A DNA stretch of 64,000 nt, from NCBI GenBank assembly GCA_964352735.1, contig CAYGTC010000002.1:62001-126000 (forward strand), written 5' to 3'. This DNA comes from NORP309 sp964352735 (lineage in GTDB: Bacteria; Pseudomonadota; Gammaproteobacteria; Xanthomonadales; Marinicellaceae). A program made the translations under genes and the position numbers. Each line of letters opens with the position of its first letter. Within the stretch, counting starts at the first letter, position 1. Shown here piece after piece: positions 1 through 8,211 of this stretch. The notes under the pieces were generated by a model, which ran no database searches, had not been told where the DNA came from, and was given only the letters and a program-made list of their open reading frames with translations.

Positions 1-1189
1 CTTTTGCCTCGATTTCATAACTGGCTTTTTCATGACTTTTGTTCATGATTTTGATGGTATAAACATTCTCAATGGTATCTTTGTTGACAAATCGATAAAA
101 AGAATTGCGATCATGTATGATATTGATATCAATGGTATCCCTGTTAATTAAAGACACCAAAAAAAGACAGCAAATGGTTAAAAGCAACAAGGAATACAGC
201 ATAATTCTCGGCCTGAATACCTTAGTATGTTTGCCTTCAAGTTTATTTTCAGTGGTGTATTTGATTAAGCCTTTTGGCATATTGTTTTTTTCCATGACAT
301 CATCACAGACATCAATACAGGCAGCACATGCGATACATTCATACTGCAAACCATCACGTATGTCTATGCCTGTTGGGCACACCTGTACACACAAAGTACA
401 ATCAATACAATCACCGACTTGTTCCTGCTCTCTCCTTTTTTTACCCCGCATACGGGGTTCGCCGCGTTGTTCATCGTAAGAAATAATCAAAGTATCTTTA
501 TCAAACATGGCACTTTGAAAGCGCGCATATGGACACATGTATAAACAGACTTGTTCACGTAAGAATCCTGCATTACCATAGGTAGCAAACGCATAAAAAA
601 ACAACCAAAAGGTTTCCCACGGCCCAAGAGAAAAGCCTTGAATATTGACTGCCAATTCTTTTATTGGTGTAAAAAAGCCAACAAAAGTATAGCCTGTCCA
701 CAAAGCGAAAACTATCCACAACAATTGTTTGGAGGCCTTGATTCGGAATTTTTTGAAGCTCCAGGGGGCAGCATCAAGTTTTAACCGTTTATTTCTATTG
801 CCTTCGGTCATTTGCTCTAACCAAATAAAAACTTCAGTCCAGACAGTTTGAGGACAGGCATAACCACACCAAAGGCGACCAGCCAATGCCGTAAAGAAAA
901 ACAATGAAAAAGCCGCAATGATCAACAAACCAGAAAGATAGATAAAATCTTGTGGCCATAATGTCAAATCAAAGATATAAAACCGGCGATGCGGTAAATC
1001 AAATAACATGGCTTGTCTGCCATTCCAGCTGACCCATGGCAATAAATAAAACAACCCCAATAGTGTGAAGACAGCCAATTTCCTTTTGCTTTGAAAACGG
1101 CCTTGAGTCTCCCGGGGATGAATCTTTTCATGAGCTTGATACAGTTTCAGCTCGATGGTTTGATCATCTTTTTCTGATGGTATTGTCAT
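1..1189 (-). CDS. ccoG: CcoG/RdxA/FixG-type cytochrome cbb3 oxidase accessory ferredoxin (3' end cut by window edge)
   Basis: This is a membrane-bound polyferredoxin needed for copper handling and assembly of the cbb3 oxidase encoded just upstream. The translated minus strand from ATG 1189 (start MTIPSEKDDQ) shows several membrane segments, an N-terminal CGYACPQTVW motif, CLYMCPYARF, and then two ferredoxin-type clusters, CIDCTLCVQVCPTG and CIACAACIDVC, as in CcoG. The frame stays open to base 1, so the C-terminal, periplasmic IgG-like part is missing from the window. It lies 12 bases after the small membrane gene and reads in the same direction as ccoNOQP, so it is probably in the same operon. 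The family call is secure; only the length is unknown. Confidence 0.95.
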   Translation of the reverse strand, partial: MTIPSEKDDQTIELKLYQAHEKIHPRETQGRFQSKRKLAVFTLLGLFYLLPWVSWNGRQAMLFDLPHRRFYIFDLTLWPQDFIYLSGLLIIAAFSLFFFTALAGRLWCGYACPQTVWTEVFIWLEQMTEGNRNKRLKLDAAPWSFKKFRIKASKQLLWIVFALWTGYTFVGFFTPIKELAVNIQGFSLGPWETFWLFFYAFATYGNAGFLREQVCLYMCPYARFQSAMFDKDTLIISYDEQRGEPRMRGKKRREQEQVGDCIDCTLCVQVCPTGIDIRDGLQYECIACAACIDVCDDVMEKNNMPKGLIKYTTENKLEGKHTKVFRPRIMLYSLLLLTICCLFLVSLINRDTIDINIIHDRNSFYRFVNKDTIENVYTIKIMNKSHEKASYEIEAK

Positions 1190-1201
1190 AATTTCAACCT
1201 T

Positions 1202-1513
1202 TTATTTTTGTATCTTCTTTGCCAGTTTTCTTCTTGGCAATGCCATGATCACGCCGCAAAACAAACCGGTAAGGAATGAGAAAAACCACAAAAACAAGAA
1301 AATAAAGGTATAACCCTGCATGCGTGAAAGTTCAGAATTCGGCAGAGCAATTTTTGCCAACTCTAATGGATCAAACATAGCGAAAAAAAACATACTCTGT
1401 AGGGTTGTAATCAGAAAAGAAAACCACACCACAATGGCCAAACGCCGAAAGATGATGCGTTTGACCTGATTGTGGTTAAATTCTCTATTTTTTGTTATGA
1501 GCTGAGTAGGCAT
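1202..1513 (-). CDS. Small two-helix membrane protein in the cbb3 oxidase operon, function unknown
   Basis: A 103-residue protein with two clear hydrophobic helices (about residues 25-47 and 70-92) and basic ends (RRLAIVV after a basic stretch, PRRKLAKK at the C terminus). It starts 4 bases after the ccoP stop and ends 12 bases before the ccoG start, so it is an operon member. In many bacteria the neighbour of ccoG is ccoH/fixH, but this sequence does not show the FixH pattern of one N-terminal helix followed by a periplasmic domain. It may be an assembly or stability factor for the oxidase; that role is inferred only from position. Confidence 0.75.
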   Translation of the reverse strand: MPTQLITKNREFNHNQVKRIIFRRLAIVVWFSFLITTLQSMFFFAMFDPLELAKIALPNSELSRMQGYTFIFLFLWFFSFLTGLFCGVIMALPRRKLAKKIQK

Positions 1514-1517
1514 AAGA

Positions 1518-2402
1518 TTATTTTTGGTTCAATGAGTAAATATATGCTGCGACAATTTTCAGGCTGTTTGCATCCAGAAGCTCTTTATGAGTCGGCATTT
1601 TATTATTAAAACCTTCATACAATGCGGTTTCAATAACATCCGAATTTCCATGCAGCCAAATATCATCGGTTAAGTCTGGTGCACCCAATAAAATATTGCC
1701 TTTGGCCTCTGCTCCATGACAAGACGCACAAAACATATCAAATTTGCTTTTGCCTTGTTTGGCAAGTAAGGGCAAATGACTCTTGTCATTAAGATTTCTT
1801 ACATATGCTGCAACTTGTACAACACCCTCTTCTTGTAGCATATTGGCAAATATTGGCATTATCCCATTTCTGCCTTGCGTAATTGATGTATATATTTGCT
1901 GATAATCACCACCATATAGCCAGTCATCATCAACGAGATTTGGATAACTTGGCGCCCCTTTTGCATCAGATCCATGACATTGACTGCAATTGGCTTTAAA
2001 AATCCTTTGCCCGATCAACATTGCTTCATCGTCTTTAATCATTTGCTCAATCGGTTTATCAATGAAAGCTTGATATGAAGCATTTCTGGCTGCTTGCAAT
2101 TCAGTGTGTTTTTCGAGAAACTGCTGTTGCTGTGTCCAATTAAGACTGCCTGCATAATTGCCCATTCCCGGATAACGATACAAATAGATGACTGCAAAAA
2201 CAATGGTCAAAATAAACAACCACAACCACCATCTGGGTAATGGATTATTGAGTTCTGTAATGTCCTCATCCCACACATGTCCTGTATCATTTTTTTCATT
2301 GGCTGGTACTTTTTTCTTTGCTGTTGCGAAAAGTAACCAAAGGTATGCAACAATATGTAAAATAACAATAATTATTACTAAGTAGTGCCACAAATCACTC
2401 AT
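1518..2402 (-). CDS. ccoP: Cytochrome c oxidase cbb3-type subunit III (diheme)
   Basis: Diheme c subunit that passes electrons from soluble cytochromes to the CcoNO core of the high-affinity oxidase, at the periplasmic face. Two heme c motifs are visible, CSQCH and CASCH, each followed by a later Met ligand region (IMPIF and KMPT). There are two N-terminal membrane helices (WHYLVIIIVILHIVAYL; WWLWLFILTIVFAVIYLY), as in the long CcoP form. I prefer the ATG at 2402, which overlaps the ccoQ stop and has AGGAG six bases upstream; a start at 2423 would add seven residues. Length near 294 aa is normal for the family. Confidence 0.95.
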   Translation of the reverse strand: MSDLWHYLVIIIVILHIVAYLWLLFATAKKKVPANEKNDTGHVWDEDITELNNPLPRWWLWLFILTIVFAVIYLYRYPGMGNYAGSLNWTQQQQFLEKHTELQAARNASYQAFIDKPIEQMIKDDEAMLIGQRIFKANCSQCHGSDAKGAPSYPNLVDDDWLYGGDYQQIYTSITQGRNGIMPIFANMLQEEGVVQVAAYVRNLNDKSHLPLLAKQGKSKFDMFCASCHGAEAKGNILLGAPDLTDDIWLHGNSDVIETALYEGFNNKMPTHKELLDANSLKIVAAYIYSLNQK

Positions 2403-2568
2403 CATTATCTCCTGAATTGTCATTGCCTATCACTTGATTCGAAGGATCTTTCTCCAGTGGTAAGTGCGCGAGTTCTTCGAAAGTTTGTTTGTTGCGACAA
2501 CTCCACGCCCACAAGAAAACACCAATAAAAATCAATAACATCACTGCCGTATAAATTCCACTAATCAT
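2395..2568 (-). CDS. ccoQ: Cytochrome c oxidase cbb3-type subunit IV
   Basis: A 57-residue protein, MISGIYTAVMLLIFIGVFLW followed by a short acidic cytoplasmic tail (GNDNSGDNDE). One membrane helix followed by a charged tail, and the position between ccoO and ccoP, are diagnostic of CcoQ, which stabilises the assembled oxidase. Its ATG overlaps the last 8 bases of ccoO (ATGATTAG), and its TGA overlaps the ccoP start region, pointing to translational coupling along the operon. Too short for most automatic calls, but well supported. Confidence 0.93.
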   Translation of the reverse strand: MISGIYTAVMLLIFIGVFLWAWSCRNKQTFEELAHLPLEKDPSNQVIGNDNSGDNDE

Positions 2569-3181
2569 TGATGTAACTCCGAGGCATTGCAGTGCCTAAA
2601 TTTTGTAGATAAGCAATCAATCCATCCAATTCTGTTTTGCCATTTAACTGTTTATTGGCTTGATTGATCTGTTCTTCAGTATATGGGTGACCCAACATTT
2701 TTAATACTTTCATGCTGGAAACAATTTCTTGTACGTCAATTAATTCTTGTGCCAGCCAAGGATATCCAGGCATATTTGATGTCGGCACAACCGCTCTTGG
2801 ATCAATCAGGTGAATTTCATGCCATTCATCACTGTATCGCCCTCCTACTCTGGCCAAATCTGGCCCTGTCCGTTTTGACCCCCATTGAAAAGGCCTGTCA
2901 TAAACCGACTCACCTGCCACAGAATAATGACCGTAACGTAAATCTTCATCAACAAAGGGTCTGATGTGCTGTGAATGACAACCATAACAACCTTCAGCAA
3001 TATAAGTGTTAAAACCAGACAACTCTAAAGGCGTATGAGGCTTCAAGTTGGGAACAGGCTCAATAACACTGGCTTGACTCATTAACGGTATGATTTCTAT
3101 GATGCCTGCAAAACTGATGACTATCGCAATCAACACTCCCATTAAACCGATGTTTTTTTCAATTTTATCGTGACTGATCAT
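2561..3181 (-). CDS. ccoO: Cytochrome c oxidase cbb3-type subunit II (monoheme)
   Basis: Membrane-anchored monoheme cytochrome c that relays electrons from CcoP to CcoN. One N-terminal helix (GVLIAIVISFAGIIEIIPL), then the heme motif CYGCH in the characteristic CcoO context GCYGCHSQHIRP, then a Met-ligand region SNMPGYPWL. Length 206 aa is typical. The start ATG overlaps the ccoN stop by four bases (ATGA), so it is translationally coupled to ccoN. Confidence 0.96.
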   Translation of the reverse strand: MISHDKIEKNIGLMGVLIAIVISFAGIIEIIPLMSQASVIEPVPNLKPHTPLELSGFNTYIAEGCYGCHSQHIRPFVDEDLRYGHYSVAGESVYDRPFQWGSKRTGPDLARVGGRYSDEWHEIHLIDPRAVVPTSNMPGYPWLAQELIDVQEIVSSMKVLKMLGHPYTEEQINQANKQLNGKTELDGLIAYLQNLGTAMPRSYIND

Positions 3182-4605
3182 ACGATTACTCCATGTAGTT
3201 CATTAACATTGTCTTCTTGTTTGTCTGAAATTGTTTGTCCATTGATTGTTTTGTAAACATTATAGACTTGTATCAATGCGCCCACTAAAAACATCAACCC
3301 ACCAATCAAACGTATCACATAATAAGGGAATGTCGCTTCAATGATTTCAACTTGCGTATATACCAGAGAACCACTGGCATCAATTTCTCTTGCCATCAAG
3401 CCTTGCATGACGCCAGCAATCCACATTGATGCGATATACAAAACGATACCCAAAGTTGCCACCCAAAAATGTACATTGATCAATTGTGTGCTATACATCT
3501 GAGTTTTTTGCCACAAACGAGGTACAAGTACGTAAATAGATGCCATTGTCATTAATGCCACCCAACCCAATGCGCCTGAGTGAACATGACCAATGCCCCA
3601 ATCGGTATAATGCGATAAGGCATTGACTGTTTTGATTGACATCATGGGTCCTTCAAAGGTACTCATCCCATAGAAAGATAAGGCAACCACCATCATCTTA
3701 ATGATTGGATCGCTTCTTAATTTATGCCAGGCACCGGATAATGTCATGATGCCATTGATCATTCCTCCCCATGAAGGTGCCAATAAAATCAATGAAAAAA
3801 CCATCCCCAAAGATTGCGCCCAATCAGGTAAAGCGGTGTACTGCAGGTGATGTGGGCCTGCCCACATGTAGGTAGAAACCAAAGCCCAAAAGTGAACAAT
3901 CGATAAACGATACGAATAGACCGGCTTGTTGGCTTGTTTGGGCACAAAATAATACATCATCCCCAAAAAACCAGCGGTCAAGAAAAACCCAACGGCATTG
4001 TGTCCATACCACCATTGTGTTAATGCATCGACGGCACCGGAAAAAATTGGATACGACAAATGCCAATTGACAGGAATGGCCAAATTATTAACGATATGCA
4101 GTACAGCAATGGTGATTATGAAGGCAGAGTAAAACCAGTTTGCTACATAAATGTGCTTGATTTTACGTTTGGCAATGGTCCCAAAATAAACAATGGCATA
4201 AAGCACCCAAACAATGGTAAGTAAAATATCCAATGGCCAAATAAGTTCCGCATACTCTTTACTTTGTGTGTAACCAAATGGCAGTGTTAATACAGCCCCC
4301 ACGATCACAGCTTGATAACCCCAAAAAGTCATATTTGCCATTCGCTTGGAAAACAGACCGACATGACAAGTTCTCTGTACCACATAAAATGAAGTCCCTA
4401 TCAGAGCATTGCCACCAAAGGCAAAAATAACCGCATTGGTATGCAATGGTCTCAGGCGGCTATAAGTCAACCAAGAGACATCGAAATTAAGGCTTGGCCA
4501 TGTCAGTTGTGCAGCGATAATAACGCCGACCAACATACCGATCACTCCCCAAAAGATCGTTGCAATCACAAAATTTTTAACGATCCGATCATTATAATTA
4601 GTCAT
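3178..4605 (-). CDS. ccoN: Cytochrome c oxidase cbb3-type subunit I (catalytic heme-copper subunit)
   Basis: Catalytic subunit that reduces O2 at a heme b3-CuB centre and pumps protons; an inner-membrane protein with about 12 helices. Visible ligand motifs are RPLHTNAV (low-spin heme His), GHNAVGFF (CuB His), GPHHLQYT (paired CuB His) and GHVHSGALGW (heme-ligand His pair). The ATG at 4605 is preferred because AGGTG stands about six bases upstream; the longer form would use a GTG at 4614. Length 475 aa fits the family. It is the first gene of the operon; an FNR-type site lies about 70 bases upstream. Confidence 0.97.
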   Translation of the reverse strand: MTNYNDRIVKNFVIATIFWGVIGMLVGVIIAAQLTWPSLNFDVSWLTYSRLRPLHTNAVIFAFGGNALIGTSFYVVQRTCHVGLFSKRMANMTFWGYQAVIVGAVLTLPFGYTQSKEYAELIWPLDILLTIVWVLYAIVYFGTIAKRKIKHIYVANWFYSAFIITIAVLHIVNNLAIPVNWHLSYPIFSGAVDALTQWWYGHNAVGFFLTAGFLGMMYYFVPKQANKPVYSYRLSIVHFWALVSTYMWAGPHHLQYTALPDWAQSLGMVFSLILLAPSWGGMINGIMTLSGAWHKLRSDPIIKMMVVALSFYGMSTFEGPMMSIKTVNALSHYTDWGIGHVHSGALGWVALMTMASIYVLVPRLWQKTQMYSTQLINVHFWVATLGIVLYIASMWIAGVMQGLMAREIDASGSLVYTQVEIIEATFPYYVIRLIGGLMFLVGALIQVYNVYKTINGQTISDKQEDNVNELHGVIV

Positions 4606-4644
4606 AGATGACACCTGCTTTATCGATTGATTAATACAGGTGCA

Positions 4645-4650
4645 ATTATA
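4645..4650 (-). promoter_or_regulatory. Predicted -10 box of the ccoNOQP promoter
   Basis: Reading leftward the bases are TATAAT, a perfect -10 hexamer. This predicts a transcription start near 4637-4638, which places the centre of the FNR-type palindrome at about -41, the classic spacing for class II FNR activation. The agreement of the two elements supports both. The start site itself is inferred. Confidence 0.65.
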
Positions 4651-4671
4651 AATTCATGATTTATTTAAAAT

Positions 4672-4685
4672 TTGATCTATATCAA
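4672..4685. promoter_or_regulatory. FNR/ANR-type binding site upstream of ccoN
   Basis: TTGAT-CTAT-ATCAA is an exact match to the FNR/ANR consensus TTGAT-N4-ATCAA. It lies upstream of ccoN, an operon commonly induced by FNR/ANR at low oxygen in gammaproteobacteria, and about 41 bases upstream of the predicted start. Which regulator (FNR, ANR, or another Crp-family member) binds cannot be told from the site. Confidence 0.85.
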
Positions 4686-4827
4686 ATGTAATGACATCGG
4701 CGCATAAATCATGAGGTTGATTTAAATGCCACAATGCACTTATCTAGTGACAGATTTTGGATAAAGACTGTTTTTGTCAGTATCATCAAGTCATTATTCG
4801 GTATTAAGTTTTGCTTTATCAATAATT

Positions 4828-4869
4828 TCACAGAAAGGCTTAACCAAATTCAATCAAGTCTTTCTGTGA
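4828..4869. terminator. Inverted repeat, possible terminator after the DUF5666 gene
   Basis: TCACAGAAAG (4828-4837) pairs perfectly with CTTTCTGTGA (4860-4869) across a 22-base loop. It sits just past the stop of the leftward DUF5666 gene and before the ccoN promoter, where a terminator would be expected. No clean T run follows in the leftward direction and the loop is long, so an intrinsic terminator is only one possibility; a protein-binding palindrome is another. Confidence 0.4.
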
Positions 4870-4896
4870 TTTATCATCTTCAGAATTTAACGGTTT

Positions 4897-6402
4897 TTAT
4901 TCAAATGAGTTGATGAAAATAACATCTGTTTGGCTGGTGATGGTACCAATTCCTAAGCCTCCATTTACCCCAAATACTTGTTTATTTCGGTTATTTTCAT
5001 CCTCTTCATCTATTCTAATAATTCCTCCAGATATGACATTGTTGGATTGATCAACAGTTGCGTCTTCAACTTCAACTTCATTGCCTATATTTATCATTGA
5101 AAAGAATTCAGATGATGTTATGGGCATTCCATTGATGTCAAAGAATACACTGTTAGATGTATCAACTGTTATACCAAATAACTCGATTATGGGTTGATTG
5201 ATTAAAGTAATTTGGCCATCAGCACTCACTTCATTTGGCTCTGGTTCGCCTCTCTCTCTGACTCTTGTGGCAAACAAATTACCTTCATTATCTGCATAAC
5301 CTCTGACTTCAACTTGAGTTTCAACACCCAAACCAGAATTGATGATGCCATCTTCATCTCTGAGTTGTGGCGTCGTTTGGATGATTTTACCATACAGCTG
5401 AATACTCTCACCAGGGATCACATCAGCTGGCAATACTGGTTCCTCAAATTTGAATCTGACTTCTTTAAATTTAACTTTTAATGCAGTGATGATTGAGGTA
5501 GTGGTATTCAATAATCCTTCCACTTCCACTTTTGCGCCAATAACGATGTCATCAATCTCACCGTTAAGATAAACAGTGGTTTGGTCTACATTGATCTGTT
5601 GACCAGCAATTGTAAATTGATTGTTCAATTCAATATCTTCGGAATCCACCAAGCCTTCCAAAGCAACAGGAATCACATCACCAGGTAATGTACCTATTCC
5701 TGGTGGCACACATTCAATATCCGTGACAGAAACCAATGCAGACCCTGATGTAAATTGAGGGTCAGGGGTAGCTTTAACCTCAACAAATTCACCATTGACT
5801 AGACCCATTTCACAATTATCAGGATTGACACCACCGATTTCAACCACCTGATTTTGAATAGTGAATTGATTAGAATTAAAATTTGAAACGTACCCTGAGA
5901 TTTTCCATTCTGTTAACGGGTCATTATCGGCTTCAATTCTACTGACCAAAATGGTTGAGTTGGTGTCAATGAATCCACTGACTTTTAATTCATCACCTAA
6001 GTTGATGTTTTCAAATGTTAAATTGTCATCAAAAAATGTATCAGCCGTTATCAGGGCATCAACATTGAATACCTTAAATGGTTCTAATGAAGTGATGGGT
6101 CCTTTGTGGGTATTAATCAACTCAATTTCCTCAATGGTTCCGCTGGTTAAATCTGGTGATGCATCATTACCTATTCTATATCTTACCTTAAAACCTGTGC
6201 CTCCCTGCCCTCGTAATTCAGGAATAATAACACCATCTTCCTTGTATATGGTTGAATCATTGGCCGTAAAATTCCTGATGTTATTAATGGTGATTTGTGA
6301 ATTGGCCTGTCCCTTAATGGCGCTTATTACACCATCATTTGCATTAGCCCCTACAAACATTAATAGCATTATTATGCTCACAATTGTTTTTATGTATTTC
6401 AT
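4897..6402 (-). CDS. Secreted multi-repeat protein with DUF5666-type beta domains
   Basis: A 501-residue protein with a signal peptide (KYIKTIVSIIMLLMFVGANA, cleaved near residue 21). The mature part is built of repeated beta-rich units of roughly 70-80 residues, with recurring phrases such as GDELKVSGFID, GAKVEVEGLLN, TQVEVRGYAD and GNEVEVEDATV, each followed by a segment ending in a basic residue (SRIEAD, ALKVKF, ATRVRE). This OB-like repeating pattern is that of DUF5666 proteins, whose role is unknown. Only one cysteine pair is visible. It follows the DUF6502 gene by about 32 bases, and such pairs recur in gammaproteobacteria, so the two probably act together. Location is periplasmic or extracellular by inference. 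Confidence 0.75.
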   Translation of the reverse strand: MKYIKTIVSIIMLLMFVGANANDGVISAIKGQANSQITINNIRNFTANDSTIYKEDGVIIPELRGQGGTGFKVRYRIGNDASPDLTSGTIEEIELINTHKGPITSLEPFKVFNVDALITADTFFDDNLTFENINLGDELKVSGFIDTNSTILVSRIEADNDPLTEWKISGYVSNFNSNQFTIQNQVVEIGGVNPDNCEMGLVNGEFVEVKATPDPQFTSGSALVSVTDIECVPPGIGTLPGDVIPVALEGLVDSEDIELNNQFTIAGQQINVDQTTVYLNGEIDDIVIGAKVEVEGLLNTTTSIITALKVKFKEVRFKFEEPVLPADVIPGESIQLYGKIIQTTPQLRDEDGIINSGLGVETQVEVRGYADNEGNLFATRVRERGEPEPNEVSADGQITLINQPIIELFGITVDTSNSVFFDINGMPITSSEFFSMINIGNEVEVEDATVDQSNNVISGGIIRIDEEDENNRNKQVFGVNGGLGIGTITSQTDVIFINSFE

Positions 6403-6434
6403 GTTCTATCTCCAACTCATTGTTAATTGTCGTA

Positions 6435-7256
6435 TTAATCACTACCTGCTTTATAAAAATATAACCCTAAGCCAACATATGGTATGAATGTTTCATTTTC
6501 ACCATGATTGGAATGTTGTATAAGGCGTTCTAGATATTCATCCACATCATTTGCTAACTTTTGACTCTTTTCTCTGACATAGGATTCTGCGATATTGATC
6601 AGTGAATTTGGTAGGTTTTCGTGGAAAATTATCCTTTGAAATCTGGGATTGGATCGCCCAGGATCAATGTTATGGGCAATGGTTTCAATCAAATATTGGG
6701 TTGATACGCCCAAAAAATTAAGCTTTTGTAAATCATCAGGATCATTGTCTGTTAAGTAATATGGTTTCAACATCTCAACATGACCATTTTTTAGAACTGC
6801 TGAGCCCGACTGAATCAAATCATCCAGAATGGATTTATAAGTTGTACCTCCAGAGTATCGATCAACAAGGGTTTTAAAGTCTGGCTCTTGTTTTGACTCC
6901 AATGGGATGATTTTGGCTTTACCATGCGGATCCAAATATTCTTTGTCTTCAATCCAACCAGTTAACACCCTAACTGCTCGATGCCAGATATATTGATTAT
7001 TTTCATCCTCGAATAAATCAAGTTTCATTTGTTTATCGACTTGAGCCCTTGCAAGGCCAGTAATCACAGATGTTCTGGATTTGGAAGGTTTCTTACCATT
7101 TATACCAAAATGTTGATTGGCGACATCAACATAAGTCCACTTTAAAACTTCACTGACTTCATTAAATGGGACATTTAAACGAAGCATGATTTTCACCAAA
7201 GGTTTAAAGATTTGAATTAACATTTGCCTGATTGCTTTTTTGAATTGATTGTTCAT
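6435..7256 (-). CDS. DUF6502 family cytoplasmic protein
   Basis: A soluble, 273-residue protein without signal peptide or membrane helices. The N-terminal half looks like a winged-helix region (NVPFNEVSEVLKWTYVDVA; KPSKSRTSVITGLARAQV) and matches the DUF6502 pattern as I know it, followed by a region with repeated basic patches. The ATG at 7256 is chosen because GAGGA stands about nine bases upstream; an upstream ATG at 7289 has no clear ribosome site. It is co-directional with, and 32 bases ahead of, the secreted DUF5666 gene. A regulatory role is plausible from the helix-turn-helix-like segment, but it is unproven. Confidence 0.7.
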   Translation of the reverse strand: MNNQFKKAIRQMLIQIFKPLVKIMLRLNVPFNEVSEVLKWTYVDVANQHFGINGKKPSKSRTSVITGLARAQVDKQMKLDLFEDENNQYIWHRAVRVLTGWIEDKEYLDPHGKAKIIPLESKQEPDFKTLVDRYSGGTTYKSILDDLIQSGSAVLKNGHVEMLKPYYLTDNDPDDLQKLNFLGVSTQYLIETIAHNIDPGRSNPRFQRIIFHENLPNSLINIAESYVREKSQKLANDVDEYLERLIQHSNHGENETFIPYVGLGLYFYKAGSD

Positions 7257-7291
7257 TGTTCCAGATCCTCTAATTTGTCTCAAATCCACTA

Positions 7292-7315
7292 AATGTCTTT
7301 ATTAATGTCTTTATT
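7292..7315. repeat. Two tandem copies of a 12-base unit
   Basis: AATGTCTTTATT occurs twice in direct tandem and a degenerate third copy begins at 7316 (AATGTATTATAT). It lies upstream of the DUF6502 start, within a very AT-rich spacer. It may be a binding site or simple slippage; nothing in the sequence decides this. Confidence 0.6.
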
Positions 7316-7650
7316 AATGTATTATATAATGCAATAGATTATATTTAATGTCAATTAAAATCATTAAATTGTATTTTAAAATACAAAATATCAAATTATC
7401 CTTCCAATATCAAAAACAAGTATTCTGATTTAAAGTTGCCTTATAAATTGTAAAATTGACATAAAAACCACACCAGTAAAATAACTAAGTAGTTGAAATA
7501 TATAACAATTAATCGCACCACAAATTTCACAGGATCATTAATATTATATTTTTATTTATGAACTCATAAATTTCTTGATTTACAAAAGGTTTTAATAAAT
7601 AATTTAACAAATTTTTCTGTGAACCATGAGGTAAGCAGTTTTTTTTGCAA
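7316..7650. other. AT-rich intergenic region between divergent DUF6502 and speD genes
   Basis: About 330 bases, very AT-rich, between divergently transcribed genes, so it should contain both promoters. Several TATAAT-like stretches are present, but none has a convincing partner -35 box and I do not single one out. No open reading frame of interest and no RNA gene was recognised. Confidence 0.5.
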
Positions 7651-7677
7651 GGCATCACATGAGTGCCGTTTTTTTTT
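7651..7677 (+). terminator. Hairpin plus T9 tract in the speD leader (possible attenuator)
   Basis: GGCAT (7651-7655) can pair with AGTGCC (ending 7667), four Watson-Crick pairs plus one G-U, and after one G comes a run of nine T (7669-7677). This is the shape of a short intrinsic terminator, placed about 45 bases before the speD ATG. It could end a leader transcript and so regulate the polyamine operon. The stem is short, so the element may be weak. Confidence 0.35.
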
Positions 7678-7719
7678 GTAAAACCCGTTTTTACAATGTT
7701 TTTGTATTGGAAAAAAATA

Positions 7720-8211
7720 ATGTTAAAAAAAACCATTGAACAGCCACCTGAATCTGGCTCTATAGATTCACATTTACCTGACACCAATGTTATCTGGCCC
7801 AGTTTTGAACAAAACCCTGATGATGATCGTTTGGATCATTTTATTAGATCTGATGGCGAAATATATGCTGGAAAACATATCATCATTGACATATGGGGAA
7901 CTGATCAATTAGATGATCTCTCTTACATGGAAGCGGCAATGAAGCAAATCGTCCTTGAATGTAAGGCCACTTTATTGCATATTCATTTGCACCATTTTAC
8001 ACCCAATGGTGGCATATCAGGTGTGGCCGTACTGGCTGAATCCCATATCAGCGTACATACCTGGCCTGAAAAACGCTATGCCGCATTCGATGTATTTATG
8101 TGTGGTCATGCTGAACCTGAAAATTCAATAAAAGTATTAAAAGAGTTATACCAACCGGAAAAATGCCAAATTAACCATATAAAACGTGGACTCCTTCCAT
8201 GTCCAGAGTGA
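7720..8211 (+). CDS. speD: S-adenosylmethionine decarboxylase proenzyme, prokaryotic class 1b-like
   Basis: Makes decarboxylated AdoMet, the aminopropyl donor for spermidine. The self-cleavage site is visible as ESHISVHTWPE: cleavage before the Ser forms the pyruvoyl cofactor, and H and C residues of the active site follow (HTWPE; FMCGH). The start at ATG 7720 gives 163 aa with GGA about nine bases upstream; the frame runs back to a GTG at 7663, but that would translate the T-rich leader hairpin and is unlikely. The stop overlaps speE by 13 bases. The N-terminal extension of about 30 residues before the conserved core is longer than in the shortest homologues. Confidence 0.92.
   Translation: MLKKTIEQPPESGSIDSHLPDTNVIWPSFEQNPDDDRLDHFIRSDGEIYAGKHIIIDIWGTDQLDDLSYMEAAMKQIVLECKATLLHIHLHHFTPNGGISGVAVLAESHISVHTWPEKRYAAFDVFMCGHAEPENSIKVLKELYQPEKCQINHIKRGLLPCPE

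Noticed and set aside
105..479. Rightward open frame of 124 codons
   Set aside because: It lies antisense to ccoG, whose ferredoxin motifs are clearly read on the other strand.
4700..4730. Second FNR-like half site (TTGATTTAAATG)
   Set aside because: Only one half matches the consensus and the spacing to the promoter is not typical.
7663..7719. N-terminal extension of SpeD from a GTG
   Set aside because: It would translate the T-rich hairpin leader into a Phe-rich stretch, has no ribosome site, and homologues do not need it.
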